This document shows positions 8,493 through 16,612 of a DNA stretch of 64,000 nucleotides, piece by piece. The DNA is taken from positions 124,001-188,000 of the forward strand of contig DAJPGJ010000001.1 of NCBI GenBank assembly GCA_025992705.1. Reading direction: 5' to 3'. How positions within the stretch are numbered: the first letter of the stretch is position 1; each line of letters starts with the position of its first letter. A program made the position numbers and the translations under genes. The DNA is from Coriobacteriaceae bacterium (GTDB lineage: Bacteria; Actinomycetota; Coriobacteriia; Coriobacteriales; QAMH01). The notes below the pieces were generated by a model, which was given only the letters and a program-made list of their open reading frames with translations, ran no database searches and had not been told where the DNA came from.

Positions 8493-9491
8493 TTAGCCCT
8501 CCTGGAACTCGAGCTGGGTGGTACCGAGGTCGATGATGTCGCCGTCGTAAATGCGCGACTGCGTCGTGGCAATGCCATTGACGATCATGCCGTTGGTTGA
8601 ACCGGTGTCACGGATGAGCCAGCCGGAATCGTTATGCAGGACCTCGGCATGATGACGCGAAACGCTCGGGTCACCGATGATGACGTCGCAGTTGGTATCG
8701 CGACCGACGACGGTGCGATCATCACGTAGCTGGTACACGCGCTGCGTCTTGAGGTTGTAGAGAACGGCCTGGGGCTGTTGCGGCATGGGCTCGTTGAGGA
8801 TGACGGTGCGTTGGTCGGCAGGCGCAGCGTCGCTGACGGCATCATCCGCCGCATTGTCGACGACGACATCGTTCGCGAACGCGTCAGGACCAGGGATCGA
8901 GGTACCCGAAGGCATGGGCGCGGGCGCGTCGAAAAGCGGCTCGTCAAAGTCGCTCGCAAAGGGCTCCCCTGCGAAACCGTCGTCAGCCTGGAAATCAGCC
9001 CCCTGCGGCTGCTGGTTCCTCGAATGCGAATGGGAACGATCGAAATCGAAGTTATCGAGGTTGTCGTAATCCGGCTCGATGCCGTAGCGCACCATCTCCT
9101 CGTGACGGAGCTCGGCGATGATTGCCGGGTTGACGCTCTCGGCGATGATGTCGAACTTGCCACGGCGCAGGCCATCGTCGACGATAAAGCGCGCAAGAGG
9201 CGGGCAATCGAAGACAAGGCCGCGCTGAGCACCCTGACCGGTGAGATAGGTCTCGATCTCTCCTGCAAGCGAGGGATAGTAGCCGCTCATTGCGGCATCA
9301 TCCTCAGGTGATACGAGGATGTTGTAGAGCGTGGGCGCATACTCGTGCCCGACGCCAATCATCTTCTCGTGCTCCATCTCCTTGCAGGCACGTTTGGCGA
9401 GCTTGACGGGTTCGATGCCACCGCGACCGCGACCGCCCGATCCTTCGATGACGTCTTCGGCCTTGTTCTCGAACCTCGAAAAAATGCCCAT
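8493..9491 (-). CDS. fhaA: DUF3662-FHA protein (FhaA type)
   Basis: The 332-residue product has an N-terminal DUF3662 domain (about residues 1-125), a long acidic, Asp- and Pro-rich linker, and a C-terminal FHA domain with GRDTNCDVIIGD, SRHHAEV and GSTNGMIVNG. FhaA proteins bind phosphothreonine on kinases and on the MurJ-linked pseudokinase and restrain peptidoglycan synthesis in mycobacteria; here that is inferred from family and operon position. The ATG at 9491 has GGAG seven bases upstream. The gene begins two bases after the kinase stop. Confidence 0.92.
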   Translation of the reverse strand: MGIFSRFENKAEDVIEGSGGRGRGGIEPVKLAKRACKEMEHEKMIGVGHEYAPTLYNILVSPEDDAAMSGYYPSLAGEIETYLTGQGAQRGLVFDCPPLARFIVDDGLRRGKFDIIAESVNPAIIAELRHEEMVRYGIEPDYDNLDNFDFDRSHSHSRNQQPQGADFQADDGFAGEPFASDFDEPLFDAPAPMPSGTSIPGPDAFANDVVVDNAADDAVSDAAPADQRTVILNEPMPQQPQAVLYNLKTQRVYQLRDDRTVVGRDTNCDVIIGDPSVSRHHAEVLHNDSGWLIRDTGSTNGMIVNGIATTQSRIYDGDIIDLGTTQLEFQEG

Positions 9492-9493
9492 TG

Positions 9494-11155
9494 CTATTCT
9501 CCTTTATGACGTACCGACGACCCAAGGACGCCGACGACACACATTGCAACGCACGCAAGAACCGTCGTGATGGCCCACGTGCCGCTCGGACCGGCGGGGA
9601 AACCGGTCAAGATAGTCAATCCAATACCCTGCGCGATAAGCAGAATAAGCGCCGCGCAGATTGCACCAAGTATCGACAGTATACGTGTCTCGCGCACGCA
9701 TAGCACCGACATAAGCACAGTCGCGATAATCCAACCACATATCATAATCCAGGTCGGTATGCTCGTGATGCTGCCAAACAATAATTCTGGCCCCGTATTC
9801 TTGCCTACGGTGAGCATGAGAACGACCTGGATGATGGCAGCGCCGAGCGCACGCCTTGGCGGCAGGCAATAACCAGCGATCATGGGTGCGAGCGGCGCAA
9901 AACCGACGAGGCCGAGGGGCGAGATGACAAGCGCGCAATTGGTGTCGGCAACGCCCTCCCTGCCGAAAAGCACGACCCAGGCGATGGCCGCCGCAATGGC
10001 AACCACGCCGAGCACCGGCATGGGCACGGGGCAGAGGAAAAGCGAGACACCGTTGATGAGCATCGCGAGCAAGGCGCCGAAGGGAGGCTTGACCGCTGCG
10101 GCGACTGCCGGCAGCAGTGCGATGAGCATGGCGATGTTGGTGTCTATCATCGTAATGTTGAAGAATGCCGAAGTGCTGATCCACCAGCAAAGCGCTGCGG
10201 CGATGACGCGTCCGAGGATGAAGCTCAGGTTGGGCGAGACGCGATCGAGGATGCCACGCTTCTTGGGCGCGTAGCTCTGCTCCTCGACAACCTCATCGTC
10301 CACTTGAACGATCTCGCGCAGGCGACGGCTACCCTGCGCGGCATTTCCCAGATAGGGCATGAGCGCGGTGAGGAAATCCGCGATGCTGTCGTAACGGTCT
10401 TCCGGGTCGGGCGAGAGCGCCGTGAACAGCACGCTGTCGATGCCCGGGTCGAGGTCAAGGCGCACCGAAGACGGTGGGGTGACATCGAACTTCTGGATGA
10501 GCTTGGCGCTGGCATCGAGGCTGTTTGCCGCAAAGGGACGCTTGCCCGTGAGAATCTCGTACACGACGGCTGCCAGGGCAAACTCGTCGGTGCGTTCATC
10601 GAGCATGTGGCCGTTCATCTGCTCGGGCGGCATATAACCGATGGTGCCGCCGCTTGCCTTGCGGAAGCCCTGCGCGTCGGCGAGCTCGGACACGCCGAAA
10701 TCGCTCACCTTGCAGGCGCCATTGCGGTTCACGAGGATGTTATCGGGCTTGATGTCGAGATGCAGTACCTGGTTCTCGTGCGCGAACTCGACTGCGTCGC
10801 CGACGGCGAGGATGATGGCCGCCGCAATGTCGAGGTCGAAGCTGCCCGCCGGGGTGTCATGGATGATCTGTGCCAGGGAGGGGCCATCGATGGCTTCCAT
10901 GATGAGGAACGCCTCATCATCGACCCTGTCGAAATCGTACACGCTTACGATGGAGGGGCGACTGAGCATCGCACCTGTGCGGGCCTCGGAAAGGCCGGTG
11001 ACGACACCGTTTGCCTGCGCGTTCGAGATGGGCATGCGTTTGATGGCGACACGACGCTGTATGCGCGTGTCCCAGCAGATTTCGACCCTGCCGCTGCCAC
11101 CTTCGCCTTTAACTTCTATGGGTCGATAGCGATCCAGAATCAACGGACCTTGCAT
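9494..11155 (-). CDS. Ser/Thr protein kinase with polytopic C-terminal membrane domain
   Basis: The first 270 residues form a kinase domain: Gly-rich loop GEGGSGRVE, VAIK lysine, LHLDIKPDN catalytic loop (Leu-Asp in place of Arg-Asp, so not an RD kinase) and DFG. A linker is followed by about eight predicted membrane helices from residue 305 to the end, with no extracellular sensor domain. The ATG at 11155 has GAGAGG four bases upstream. It is the first gene of the operon that also encodes both FHA proteins, the phosphatase, the SEDS-PBP fusion and the PASTA kinase. The membrane half could sense a lipid-linked precursor, which is inference only. Confidence 0.9.
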   Translation of the reverse strand: MQGPLILDRYRPIEVKGEGGSGRVEICWDTRIQRRVAIKRMPISNAQANGVVTGLSEARTGAMLSRPSIVSVYDFDRVDDEAFLIMEAIDGPSLAQIIHDTPAGSFDLDIAAAIILAVGDAVEFAHENQVLHLDIKPDNILVNRNGACKVSDFGVSELADAQGFRKASGGTIGYMPPEQMNGHMLDERTDEFALAAVVYEILTGKRPFAANSLDASAKLIQKFDVTPPSSVRLDLDPGIDSVLFTALSPDPEDRYDSIADFLTALMPYLGNAAQGSRRLREIVQVDDEVVEEQSYAPKKRGILDRVSPNLSFILGRVIAAALCWWISTSAFFNITMIDTNIAMLIALLPAVAAAVKPPFGALLAMLINGVSLFLCPVPMPVLGVVAIAAAIAWVVLFGREGVADTNCALVISPLGLVGFAPLAPMIAGYCLPPRRALGAAIIQVVLMLTVGKNTGPELLFGSITSIPTWIMICGWIIATVLMSVLCVRETRILSILGAICAALILLIAQGIGLTILTGFPAGPSGTWAITTVLACVAMCVVGVLGSSVRHKGE

Positions 11156-11242
11156 CTTGCCTCTCTCCTCGATTTCTGTTCATTTTGACAGATGCAGTAG
11201 CACATTATAGGTAATCGGCGGATAAAACTGCCGAAGTCCACG

Positions 11243-11271
11243 AAAAAGGCCGACCACTTGGGTCGGCCTTT
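11243..11271 (-). terminator. Terminator of the tRNA-Leu gene
   Basis: On the minus strand AAAGGCCGACC pairs with GGTCGGCCTTT and is followed by a run of five T. It lies 11 bp past the tRNA-Leu CCA end and separates it from the kinase operon promoter. Confidence 0.85.
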
Positions 11272-11281
11272 CATGCTTGTA

Positions 11282-11367
11282 TGGTGCGGGCGAAAGGAGT
11301 TGAACCTTCACGGGCCGAAGCCCACTGGCACCTGAAGCCAGCGCGTCTGCCATTCCGCCACGCCCGC
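11282..11367 (-). tRNA. tRNA-Leu (CAG anticodon)
   Basis: The minus strand folds as a class II tRNA. It has acceptor GCGGGCG pairing with CGCCCGC, anticodon loop carrying CAG within GCTGGCTTCAGGTGCCAGTG, a variable arm typical of leucine tRNAs, and a GGTTCAACTCC T arm. The discriminator is A and the CCA end is encoded. Confidence 0.95.
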
Positions 11368-11420
11368 ATGCGGCGCTTTTGCGCGGATACGTATACTAGC
11401 ACAAAAATGTGGCGATGGGG

Positions 11421-11487
11421 GCGAAACAAAGGGACGGTCCTAATGTTGCGAAAATCGTGCAACATTAGGACCGTCCCTTTGTTTCGC
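11421..11487. repeat. Perfect 29-bp palindromic repeat, family B
   Basis: Arms at 11421-11449 and 11459-11487 are exact inverted copies around a 9-bp loop. Each contains AAAGGGACGGTCCT or its complement. The motif resembles REP elements tied to Y1/RAYT transposases in other genomes (from memory). It sits between the stop of the small acidic gene and the tRNA-Leu gene. Confidence 0.9.
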
Positions 11488-11507
11488 TCTGTCTCGTTTT
11501 GGAGGAG

Positions 11508-11693
11508 CTAGTTGTTGAGGGCTGCCTCTTCGAAGGTAGCGGCGGTCTCCGCAGCATCCACGGCGGCCTCCTCCTCGCCCATCGCATCGTAATCCTCGAC
11601 TGCAGCCGCTGCCTCTGCGGCTGCCTCTTCCTCGATGCGCTCAAGGTCCTTGCGGGCATCCTCGTCCATTGTATCGACCATCGTGACCACCAT
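11508..11693 (-). CDS. Small acidic Ala/Glu-rich protein, unknown
   Basis: The frame encodes 61 residues (57 if the ATG at 11681 is used, which has GGTGG five bases upstream). After a short polar start the product is nearly all Ala, Glu and Asp, with a likely single helix and predicted strong negative charge. There is no signal peptide or cysteine. It lies alone between the SDR gene and tRNA-Leu. I recognise no family. Low sequence complexity makes a chance frame possible, but the ribosome site and full use of the interval favour a real gene. Confidence 0.5.
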   Translation of the reverse strand: MVVTMVDTMDEDARKDLERIEEEAAAEAAAAVEDYDAMGEEEAAVDAAETAATFEEAALNN

Positions 11694-11784
11694 CCTTCTA
11701 TTAACCTAACCTAGATATATTCTAAAACTCGAATGTATCTTTCTCAAGGATTAAGACGTATGTCAGAAGCTTTTTGCCCTGCCA

Positions 11785-12582
11785 CTAGAGCCGGCGCACA
11801 AGCTCCCAGCCCGCCATGCTGATGCAGTTGGGAACGACCTTCCCGATAATGCGCAAAGCACAGGACTGTGGGCTTGCCGTGGCAACCGCCATATGCAGAC
11901 GATTTGCTCGCAGCGCGCGAGACACGACGGTCGAAGCCTTCTGGGCACCGAGCAGATGATGTACGTCACTGCCTCCGCCAGACTCGCGGGCAACTTTCTC
12001 GAAGCCTGTCTTTACCCAGGTGGGACACAGCGCAGTTGCCGTGATTCCCGTGCCGTGCAGCTCCCAACGCAGCGCACGCGTGTAGCGCAGCACGAACGCC
12101 TTGGTAGCTGCATATACGTTCATATGAGGAAGCGGGACAAAAGCCGCGGCAGATGCAACCTGCACGATATGCGCACCACGACCCATATAGGGCAGTGTCG
12201 CATGCGTCATGTCGACAAGACCACGGCAGTTGAGGTCAATCATGGAATCGACGGCCTCGTCCGAGATGCTCTGCCAATCCCCGAACTTGCCAAAGCCGGC
12301 AGCATTGACGAGGTAGCGCACATCGGGATCGAAGTCCGCCAGCCGCTGCTTGATAGCCGCGATATCTGCCTTGCTCGTGAGGTCTGCCACAATGGGAACC
12401 GCCGGAGAACTGAGCGTGTCGGCGATCTCTTGCAGTGCGTCGTGGTTGCGGGCGATGAGCCACAGCTCGTCTACTTGCTGGAGAAGGTCTATCTGCCGGG
12501 CGAATTCCCGCCCGAGCCCCGATGAGGCACCTGTGATCATTGCCACGCGTTTGCGTGATTGCCGGGTTTCGTTCTCTGCCAT
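11785..12582 (-). CDS. Short-chain dehydrogenase/reductase (SDR)
   Basis: The 265-residue product is a classical SDR: nucleotide-binding TGASSGLG near residue 18, the NAAG motif at about 91, and a catalytic Ser followed by YAATK (about residues 155-159). The cofactor is NAD(P)H; the substrate cannot be predicted. The C-terminal 80 residues are more hydrophobic than usual, as in SDRs acting on lipids. The ATG at 12582 has GGAGG immediately upstream. It is divergent from the holin-like gene, with an A/T-rich palindromic promoter region between them. Confidence 0.9.
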   Translation of the reverse strand: MAENETRQSRKRVAMITGASSGLGREFARQIDLLQQVDELWLIARNHDALQEIADTLSSPAVPIVADLTSKADIAAIKQRLADFDPDVRYLVNAAGFGKFGDWQSISDEAVDSMIDLNCRGLVDMTHATLPYMGRGAHIVQVASAAAFVPLPHMNVYAATKAFVLRYTRALRWELHGTGITATALCPTWVKTGFEKVARESGGGSDVHHLLGAQKASTVVSRALRANRLHMAVATASPQSCALRIIGKVVPNCISMAGWELVRRL

Positions 12583-12611
12583 GGGAACCTCCGATCACGT
12601 TCATCTTGCTG

Positions 12612-12634
12612 GCGTATAATGTCATTATATACGC
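12612..12634. promoter_or_regulatory. Divergent promoter region with near-palindrome
   Basis: GCGTATAATG and CATTATATACGC form an imperfect inverted repeat in the gap between the SDR gene and the holin-like gene. It contains a TATAAT and its mirror, so it could be the -10 of one or both divergent promoters and also a regulator site. Confidence 0.4.
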
Positions 12635-12700
12635 GATTCAAGAAGGTCAGGCGCAATTCGCCTGCACGCCTCACCATAGTCGCTCGTGAAAGGAGTAGCC

Positions 12701-13099
12701 ATGTCGTTTCTTATTCGCTGGATAGTAACTGCCATTGCCGTTGCCGCAGCCGTATGGCTCATTCCCGGCATCGAAATCATTGGCGGTGACTCCGCTTGGG
12801 TCGGCATCGTCATTTTCGCGTTGTTCCTCTCGCTGATAGACATCTCCATCAAACCGATCCTGCAGATACTCTCGCTCCCCATATCGGTGCTGACATTGGG
12901 AATCTTCTATCTGATTGTCAACACGGCGCTGTTGTATCTGGCAGCTTGGCTTGCCAACGGATTATTCGGCGTCGGGTTCTGGATTTCGGGCTTTGGCAGC
13001 GCGTTTCTCGCGTCCATCGTGATCTCGATTGTGAGCGCCATCGTCAATGCAATCGTCGCGGGAGACAACAACCGGGCAAACCGCCCGTACGCGAATTAG
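12701..13099 (+). CDS. Small four-helix membrane protein, phage holin 4_2 (PF04020) type
   Basis: The product is 132 residues from the ATG at 12701, which has AAGGAG five bases upstream; an upstream in-frame ATG lacks this. Four hydrophobic helices span about residues 4-110, with the family features WLIPGIEI near the start and DISIKPILQILSLPISVLTLG in the middle, followed by a short polar tail. Despite the holin name, chromosomal members are found outside prophages and their function is unknown. No phage genes are nearby. Confidence 0.88.
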   Translation: MSFLIRWIVTAIAVAAAVWLIPGIEIIGGDSAWVGIVIFALFLSLIDISIKPILQILSLPISVLTLGIFYLIVNTALLYLAAWLANGLFGVGFWISGFGSAFLASIVISIVSAIVNAIVAGDNNRANRPYAN

Positions 13100-13153
13100 C
13101 ACGAAAATTAGCACGCGAGCTTTTCGACAGCGAAAGTGCGTGCTGGCCAGACA

Positions 13154-13186
13154 AATGAGACAGTTGCTCAGAAACACTGTCTCATT
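13154..13186. terminator. Hairpin after the holin-like gene
   Basis: AATGAGACAGT (13154-13164) and ACTGTCTCATT (13176-13186) form an 11-bp perfect stem. It uses the same GAGACA/TGTCTC words as the family A repeats. It lies 55 bp downstream of the holin-like stop and may end its transcript. Confidence 0.5.
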
Positions 13187-13210
13187 CGCGGCAGCCAATC
13201 GTGCCAGCGC

Positions 13211-13500
13211 TGACGAGAAATGACGTTTGTGGCACACGCTCGCACCGTTGCTGGCGAGAATTGACGCTTGTGGCGCGCGCTCACACTGTTGCTGGCGAGG
13301 ATTGGCGTTTGTGGTACGCGGAACGTGCCACAGCAAGGAGTTCTTGGCAGGATGCGACATAAACCGACGTTTGTGGCACATTTGCTACACCACAAACGTT
13401 AATTCTCGTCACGTGCCCGGCGCAGACGTACCCCAAGCGACAATCCTCGTCACGTGCCCGGCGCAGGCGTGCCCCAAGCGTCAATCCTCGTCAGCAGCTC
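13211..13500. repeat. 41-bp-period degenerate repeat region
   Basis: Three tandem units begin at 13211, 13252 and 13293, each reading roughly TGRCGAGAATTGACGTTTGT followed by GGC and a GC-rich half. From about 13388 the same words appear in the opposite orientation, with units starting at 13411 and 13452 and ATTCTCGTCA/CAATCCTCGT joints. The period is exactly 41 bp in both halves, so the block is a large imperfect inverted repeat. There is no open frame with coding character here. Related sequence is at 28370-28510. Confidence 0.8.
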
Positions 13501-13548
13501 GTCAGCGGCGGATCTATCCAGCGACGCTCGTCCAGTAAGCGGCGGCGC

Positions 13549-13782
13549 CTATGCAATCTTGGGAGCCCGTGAGAGGAAGAAGCGGCAGTTGTGGCAGTTC
13601 TCCTTACGAGCCACGCTGAAGTCGACGTCATAGGCATCGAGCATTTCCATGGCGCCGGCGCGCTCGTACCAGAAGCAATCGCATATGGTGTTGATGCAGT
13701 CGCGCGGGCAGACGCCCGTGGCATCATGCGGGCAGTCCTTCGACATCGCCCCGTGGCAACCCCTGTCTTCCCAGCAGCGCAT
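13549..13782 (-). CDS. Cys-rich small protein, downstream of the Nramp gene
   Basis: The 77-residue product has nine cysteines in a pattern starting CWEDRGC, then single and paired Cys including CPRDC, CDCFW and CHNC near the C terminus. There is no signal peptide. It begins eight bases after the stop of the Nramp transporter on the same strand, so it is almost certainly in that operon. The Cys spacing suggests a bound metal or Fe-S cluster, and the context suggests metal handling; both are inference. I do not recognise the family. Confidence 0.7.
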   Translation of the reverse strand: MRCWEDRGCHGAMSKDCPHDATGVCPRDCINTICDCFWYERAGAMEMLDAYDVDFSVARKENCHNCRFFLSRAPKIA

Positions 13783-13790
13783 CTCTCACC

Positions 13791-15074
13791 TCAAAAGCCG
13801 AGCACGGTCATGGCCAAACAGCCTATCGTCAACACGAAGACTACCACGATGAGCACCCAGATGAGCACGGTGAGCAGCCGACGGTTGGTGTACGCGCGCA
13901 TGACATGACGGTCAGAGAGGATGAGCACCATGAAGATGAGCAGCACCGGCAGCAGCACGCCGCTGACGAACTGTGCGACGAGCATGATGCTGATGAGACT
14001 GACGTCGGGAATGAGCGTCACCACGACGCCAATGACAATCATGGCGGTGTAGATGCCGCGGAACGCGGGGGCATCATTCCAACCCCGGTCCACGCCGCGC
14101 TCCCAGCCAAATGCCTCGCAAATGGCACTCGAGGCCACGAGCGGAACGACGCAGGCGGCAAGGAAACTTGCGGCAACGAGACCAACACCGAAAAGGATCG
14201 TGGCGTATTGCCCGGCAATGGGCGTGAGTGCCGTTGCGGCTGCGGCGGCGCTATCCACGGTGACCCCCTGCGGATACAGGACGGTGCCCGTCGTGATGAT
14301 GATGAAGCCCGCGACCGCGCACGCGACAATCGCACCACCAATGGCATCGACGCGCTCGAGCGGGAGCTCGTCTGGCGTGACGCCCTTATCCACGACGTTG
14401 TTCTGCGTCAGGAAGATCATCCAGGGAGCGATGGTGGTGCCCACGGTGGCAATCACCAGGCTGATGAAGCTCGGGTTATTCTCGAAATGGGGAATCACGA
14501 GAGACAGGCCAACCTCGCCCCAATTGGGTTGCGCAAGAAACGCCGCGACGATATACGTCACGAACACGCAGCTAATGGCAAGGAACACCTTCTCGACACG
14601 CTTGTAGCTGCCGCCCATGACGAGCAGCCACACGACGACGCCGGCAATGGGAATCGCAATGTACTTGCTCACGCCAAAGAGCTCCATGCCAGCGGCGATA
14701 CCGGCAAACTCCGAGAGCGTGGCGGCGCCGCTCTCGATGAGGACGGCGATCATGGCGAGCGCGGTCAGGCGCACGCCAAACTGCTCGCGAATGAGCGACG
14801 CGAAGCCCTTGCCCGTCACCGCGCCCATGCGCGAGGCGCCTTCCTGCACGATGGCGAGCATCACCATCATGATGGGGATGATCCATAAGGTCCCATAACC
14901 AAACTTGGCACCGATGGTCGAATACGTCGAGATACCGCCAGCATCGTTGCCCGCCATTGCGGCGACAACGCCAGGGCCAAGCGCCGCGAGCACGATGAGG
15001 ACGCGGTTCTTCTTGCGTGGAGCCGGCTGGCCCTGCTGCAACCCCTCGCGTTCTGTCAACTTCTCGTTCGTCAC
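13791..15074 (-). CDS. mntH: Nramp-family divalent metal transporter
   Basis: The 427-residue product has about eleven membrane helices. The family metal-site motif appears in helix 1 as a DAGG segment (AGNDAGGISTYS, the usual DPGN region altered) and the helix 6 region reads CAVAGFI in place of the usual A-Met-Pro-H motif. The metal-site residues therefore differ from canonical Mn/Fe MntH, and selectivity may differ. Members of this divergent branch are often paired with MgtE-N/CBS proteins. The GTG at 15074 has GAGGG seven bases upstream. It follows the MgtE-N/CBS gene by 11 bp and precedes the Cys-rich gene by 8 bp. Confidence 0.87.
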   Translation of the reverse strand: MTNEKLTEREGLQQGQPAPRKKNRVLIVLAALGPGVVAAMAGNDAGGISTYSTIGAKFGYGTLWIIPIMMVMLAIVQEGASRMGAVTGKGFASLIREQFGVRLTALAMIAVLIESGAATLSEFAGIAAGMELFGVSKYIAIPIAGVVVWLLVMGGSYKRVEKVFLAISCVFVTYIVAAFLAQPNWGEVGLSLVIPHFENNPSFISLVIATVGTTIAPWMIFLTQNNVVDKGVTPDELPLERVDAIGGAIVACAVAGFIIITTGTVLYPQGVTVDSAAAAATALTPIAGQYATILFGVGLVAASFLAACVVPLVASSAICEAFGWERGVDRGWNDAPAFRGIYTAMIVIGVVVTLIPDVSLISIMLVAQFVSGVLLPVLLIFMVLILSDRHVMRAYTNRRLLTVLIWVLIVVVFVLTIGCLAMTVLGF

Positions 15075-15085
15075 GGCATTGCCCT

Positions 15086-16423
15086 CTAGCTATTGAGCAT
15101 GAAGATGAGCACGCCGATGACGATGAGCAGCGCGACGATGATACCGATGACCCAGGGGCTCGAGATGGAGCGCTGCTGCAGATCCTCCTCGTGCTCCTCC
15201 TCCAAAACGTCCATGGCATCATCGACGGTGACGACGCCGAGCATGACACCTTGCTCGTCGACGACGGGAATGGCGAGCAAGTCGTACTTGGCGATGGTCT
15301 GTGCGCACTCCTCCTGGTCGAGGTCAGGATGCACGGTAATGAGCTCCTTTGTGCTGAGCTCGTCAAGCGACATCTCGGGTTTGGCGATGACGAGCGTTCG
15401 CAGGCTCAGCACGCCGGTGAGCACGTCGTTGTCGGACACGAGGTAGAGGTAGTGGATGCTCTCCTGGTTCTCGTCCATCTCTCGTATGGCCTCGATGGCA
15501 TCCGAGACGGTCAGGTCATCGTTCACGGTGAGGAAGTCGGTGGTCATGATGCCGCCGGCCGTCTCCTCCTTATAGCCGAGCAACGACCGCACCGAGGCTG
15601 ACTCCTCGACGCCCATGAGGCGCAGGAGCTTCTCGGCCTTATCGTAAGGTAGGTCGCCGATGATGTCAGCAGCGTCATCGGGATCCATCTCGTTGAGGAC
15701 GGCGGCACCGCGACTCGTGGTCATGTCCTCGATGACATCGGCCTGGAACTCGTCCTCGAGCTCGGCGACCGCATCGGCTGCCTGGCCTGCGTCGAGCTTG
15801 TCGAAGACCGCCTGGCGGTGTTGCGGCTCGAGCTGCTCGATGATGTCGGCAACGTCAGCCGGATGCATGTCATGCAGACGCTTGTGACTTACGGAGAGCT
15901 TGATCTGCGACATGTCGCGCTCGATGAGCTCCATGTAGTTCCACGCGATGAGACGCTCCTTGAGCGGATGCCCGAAAGCCGTCGCGATGGCGTTGACGGC
16001 CTTCTCGAGATGCGGCGAGATGCCGAAGAGCAGGCCGCGGATGCCCGTCTCGGCACCGAGCAGGCGCAGACCCGCCGGGCTATCGGAAAGCTTGAGGTCG
16101 TTAACGCGCACGACCTTCATGCCCTGCGTGTCGACGATCTGCTTGTCGAGCAAATCACGCGCGAGCAGCACCTCATCGGGCTGCAGGTACGAGAAGCGAA
16201 TGTCCGACGACGGCACGTTGAGGCGCACGCAGCTGCCATCATAGGACTCGACGTACTTGCGCCACGAAATCATAAACGGAGTCTTGCGCGGGCCAATGAA
16301 GGCCAGCGAGGTGACACGCGGGAAGACCTCGCCGGTGGCGATGGCCAAGTCACTGATGACGCCGATTTGTTCGCCGTCCTTATCGAAGACGGGTTGCTTG
16401 AGAATCTGACGCAGGTAGATCAT
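15086..16423 (-). CDS. MgtE N-domain/CBS regulatory membrane protein
   Basis: The 445-residue product starts with PRC-barrel-like sequence (about residues 1-165), then an MgtE intracellular N domain (about 190-290, with HPADVADIIEQL and DPDDAADIIGDLP repeats), a CBS pair (about 295-415) and one C-terminal membrane helix. It lacks the five-helix MgtE channel, so it cannot itself transport Mg. Together with the downstream Nramp gene it looks like a cytosolic metal- or nucleotide-sensing partner of that transporter. The ATG at 16423 has GAGGAG nine bases upstream and a 190-nt leader. Confidence 0.87.
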   Translation of the reverse strand: MIYLRQILKQPVFDKDGEQIGVISDLAIATGEVFPRVTSLAFIGPRKTPFMISWRKYVESYDGSCVRLNVPSSDIRFSYLQPDEVLLARDLLDKQIVDTQGMKVVRVNDLKLSDSPAGLRLLGAETGIRGLLFGISPHLEKAVNAIATAFGHPLKERLIAWNYMELIERDMSQIKLSVSHKRLHDMHPADVADIIEQLEPQHRQAVFDKLDAGQAADAVAELEDEFQADVIEDMTTSRGAAVLNEMDPDDAADIIGDLPYDKAEKLLRLMGVEESASVRSLLGYKEETAGGIMTTDFLTVNDDLTVSDAIEAIREMDENQESIHYLYLVSDNDVLTGVLSLRTLVIAKPEMSLDELSTKELITVHPDLDQEECAQTIAKYDLLAIPVVDEQGVMLGVVTVDDAMDVLEEEHEEDLQQRSISSPWVIGIIVALLIVIGVLIFMLNS

Positions 16424-16612
16424 GCAGGCGGACTCCTCTATTCATTACCTATGCGCCGCGCAAAAAGGCTATGCGGGCATGACCCGCGCGATGCTGTTAT
16501 GCGTGGCGAAACGACGGCCCCACCGGGCCGCCAAGAGGAGGTCCGGAAAGGCTAACTACTGTGAGGTCGGGGTTTCACAGAGTTCCTTTCTTCTGGACAA
16601 CAAAAAAGCGTC
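16424..16612 (-). other. GC-rich leader between tRNA-Ser and the metal operon
   Basis: This 189-nt stretch is the 5' leader of the metal operon if transcription starts near tRNA-Ser. On the minus strand it contains pairable segments CTGTGA with TCACAG, GGCGGCCCGGTGGGGCC, and a GCGGG/CCCGC pair. A TTTTTT directly after tRNA-Ser could end the tRNA transcript. I compared it from memory with M-box, yybP-ykoY and SRP RNA consensus cores and found no convincing match. No coding frame is credible. Confidence 0.4.

Noticed and set aside
11281..11511. A 76-codon frame over tRNA-Leu
   Set aside because: The reading passes through the tRNA and the 29-bp palindrome and has no start signal. Such frames are a known artefact of tRNA sequence.
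12701..13099. Prophage lysis gene
   Set aside because: Holin-like family members of this type are common outside prophages, and there are no phage genes nearby.
13211..13500. Possible CRISPR array in the 41-bp-period region
   Set aside because: The units are degenerate throughout, with no unique spacers and a strand switch in the middle. No cas genes are near.
16424..16612. Signal recognition particle RNA or M-box riboswitch
   Set aside because: An AGGTCCGGAAAGG word on the + strand recalled SRP RNA, but the tetraloop context and helix are not present. M-box core words were absent as well.
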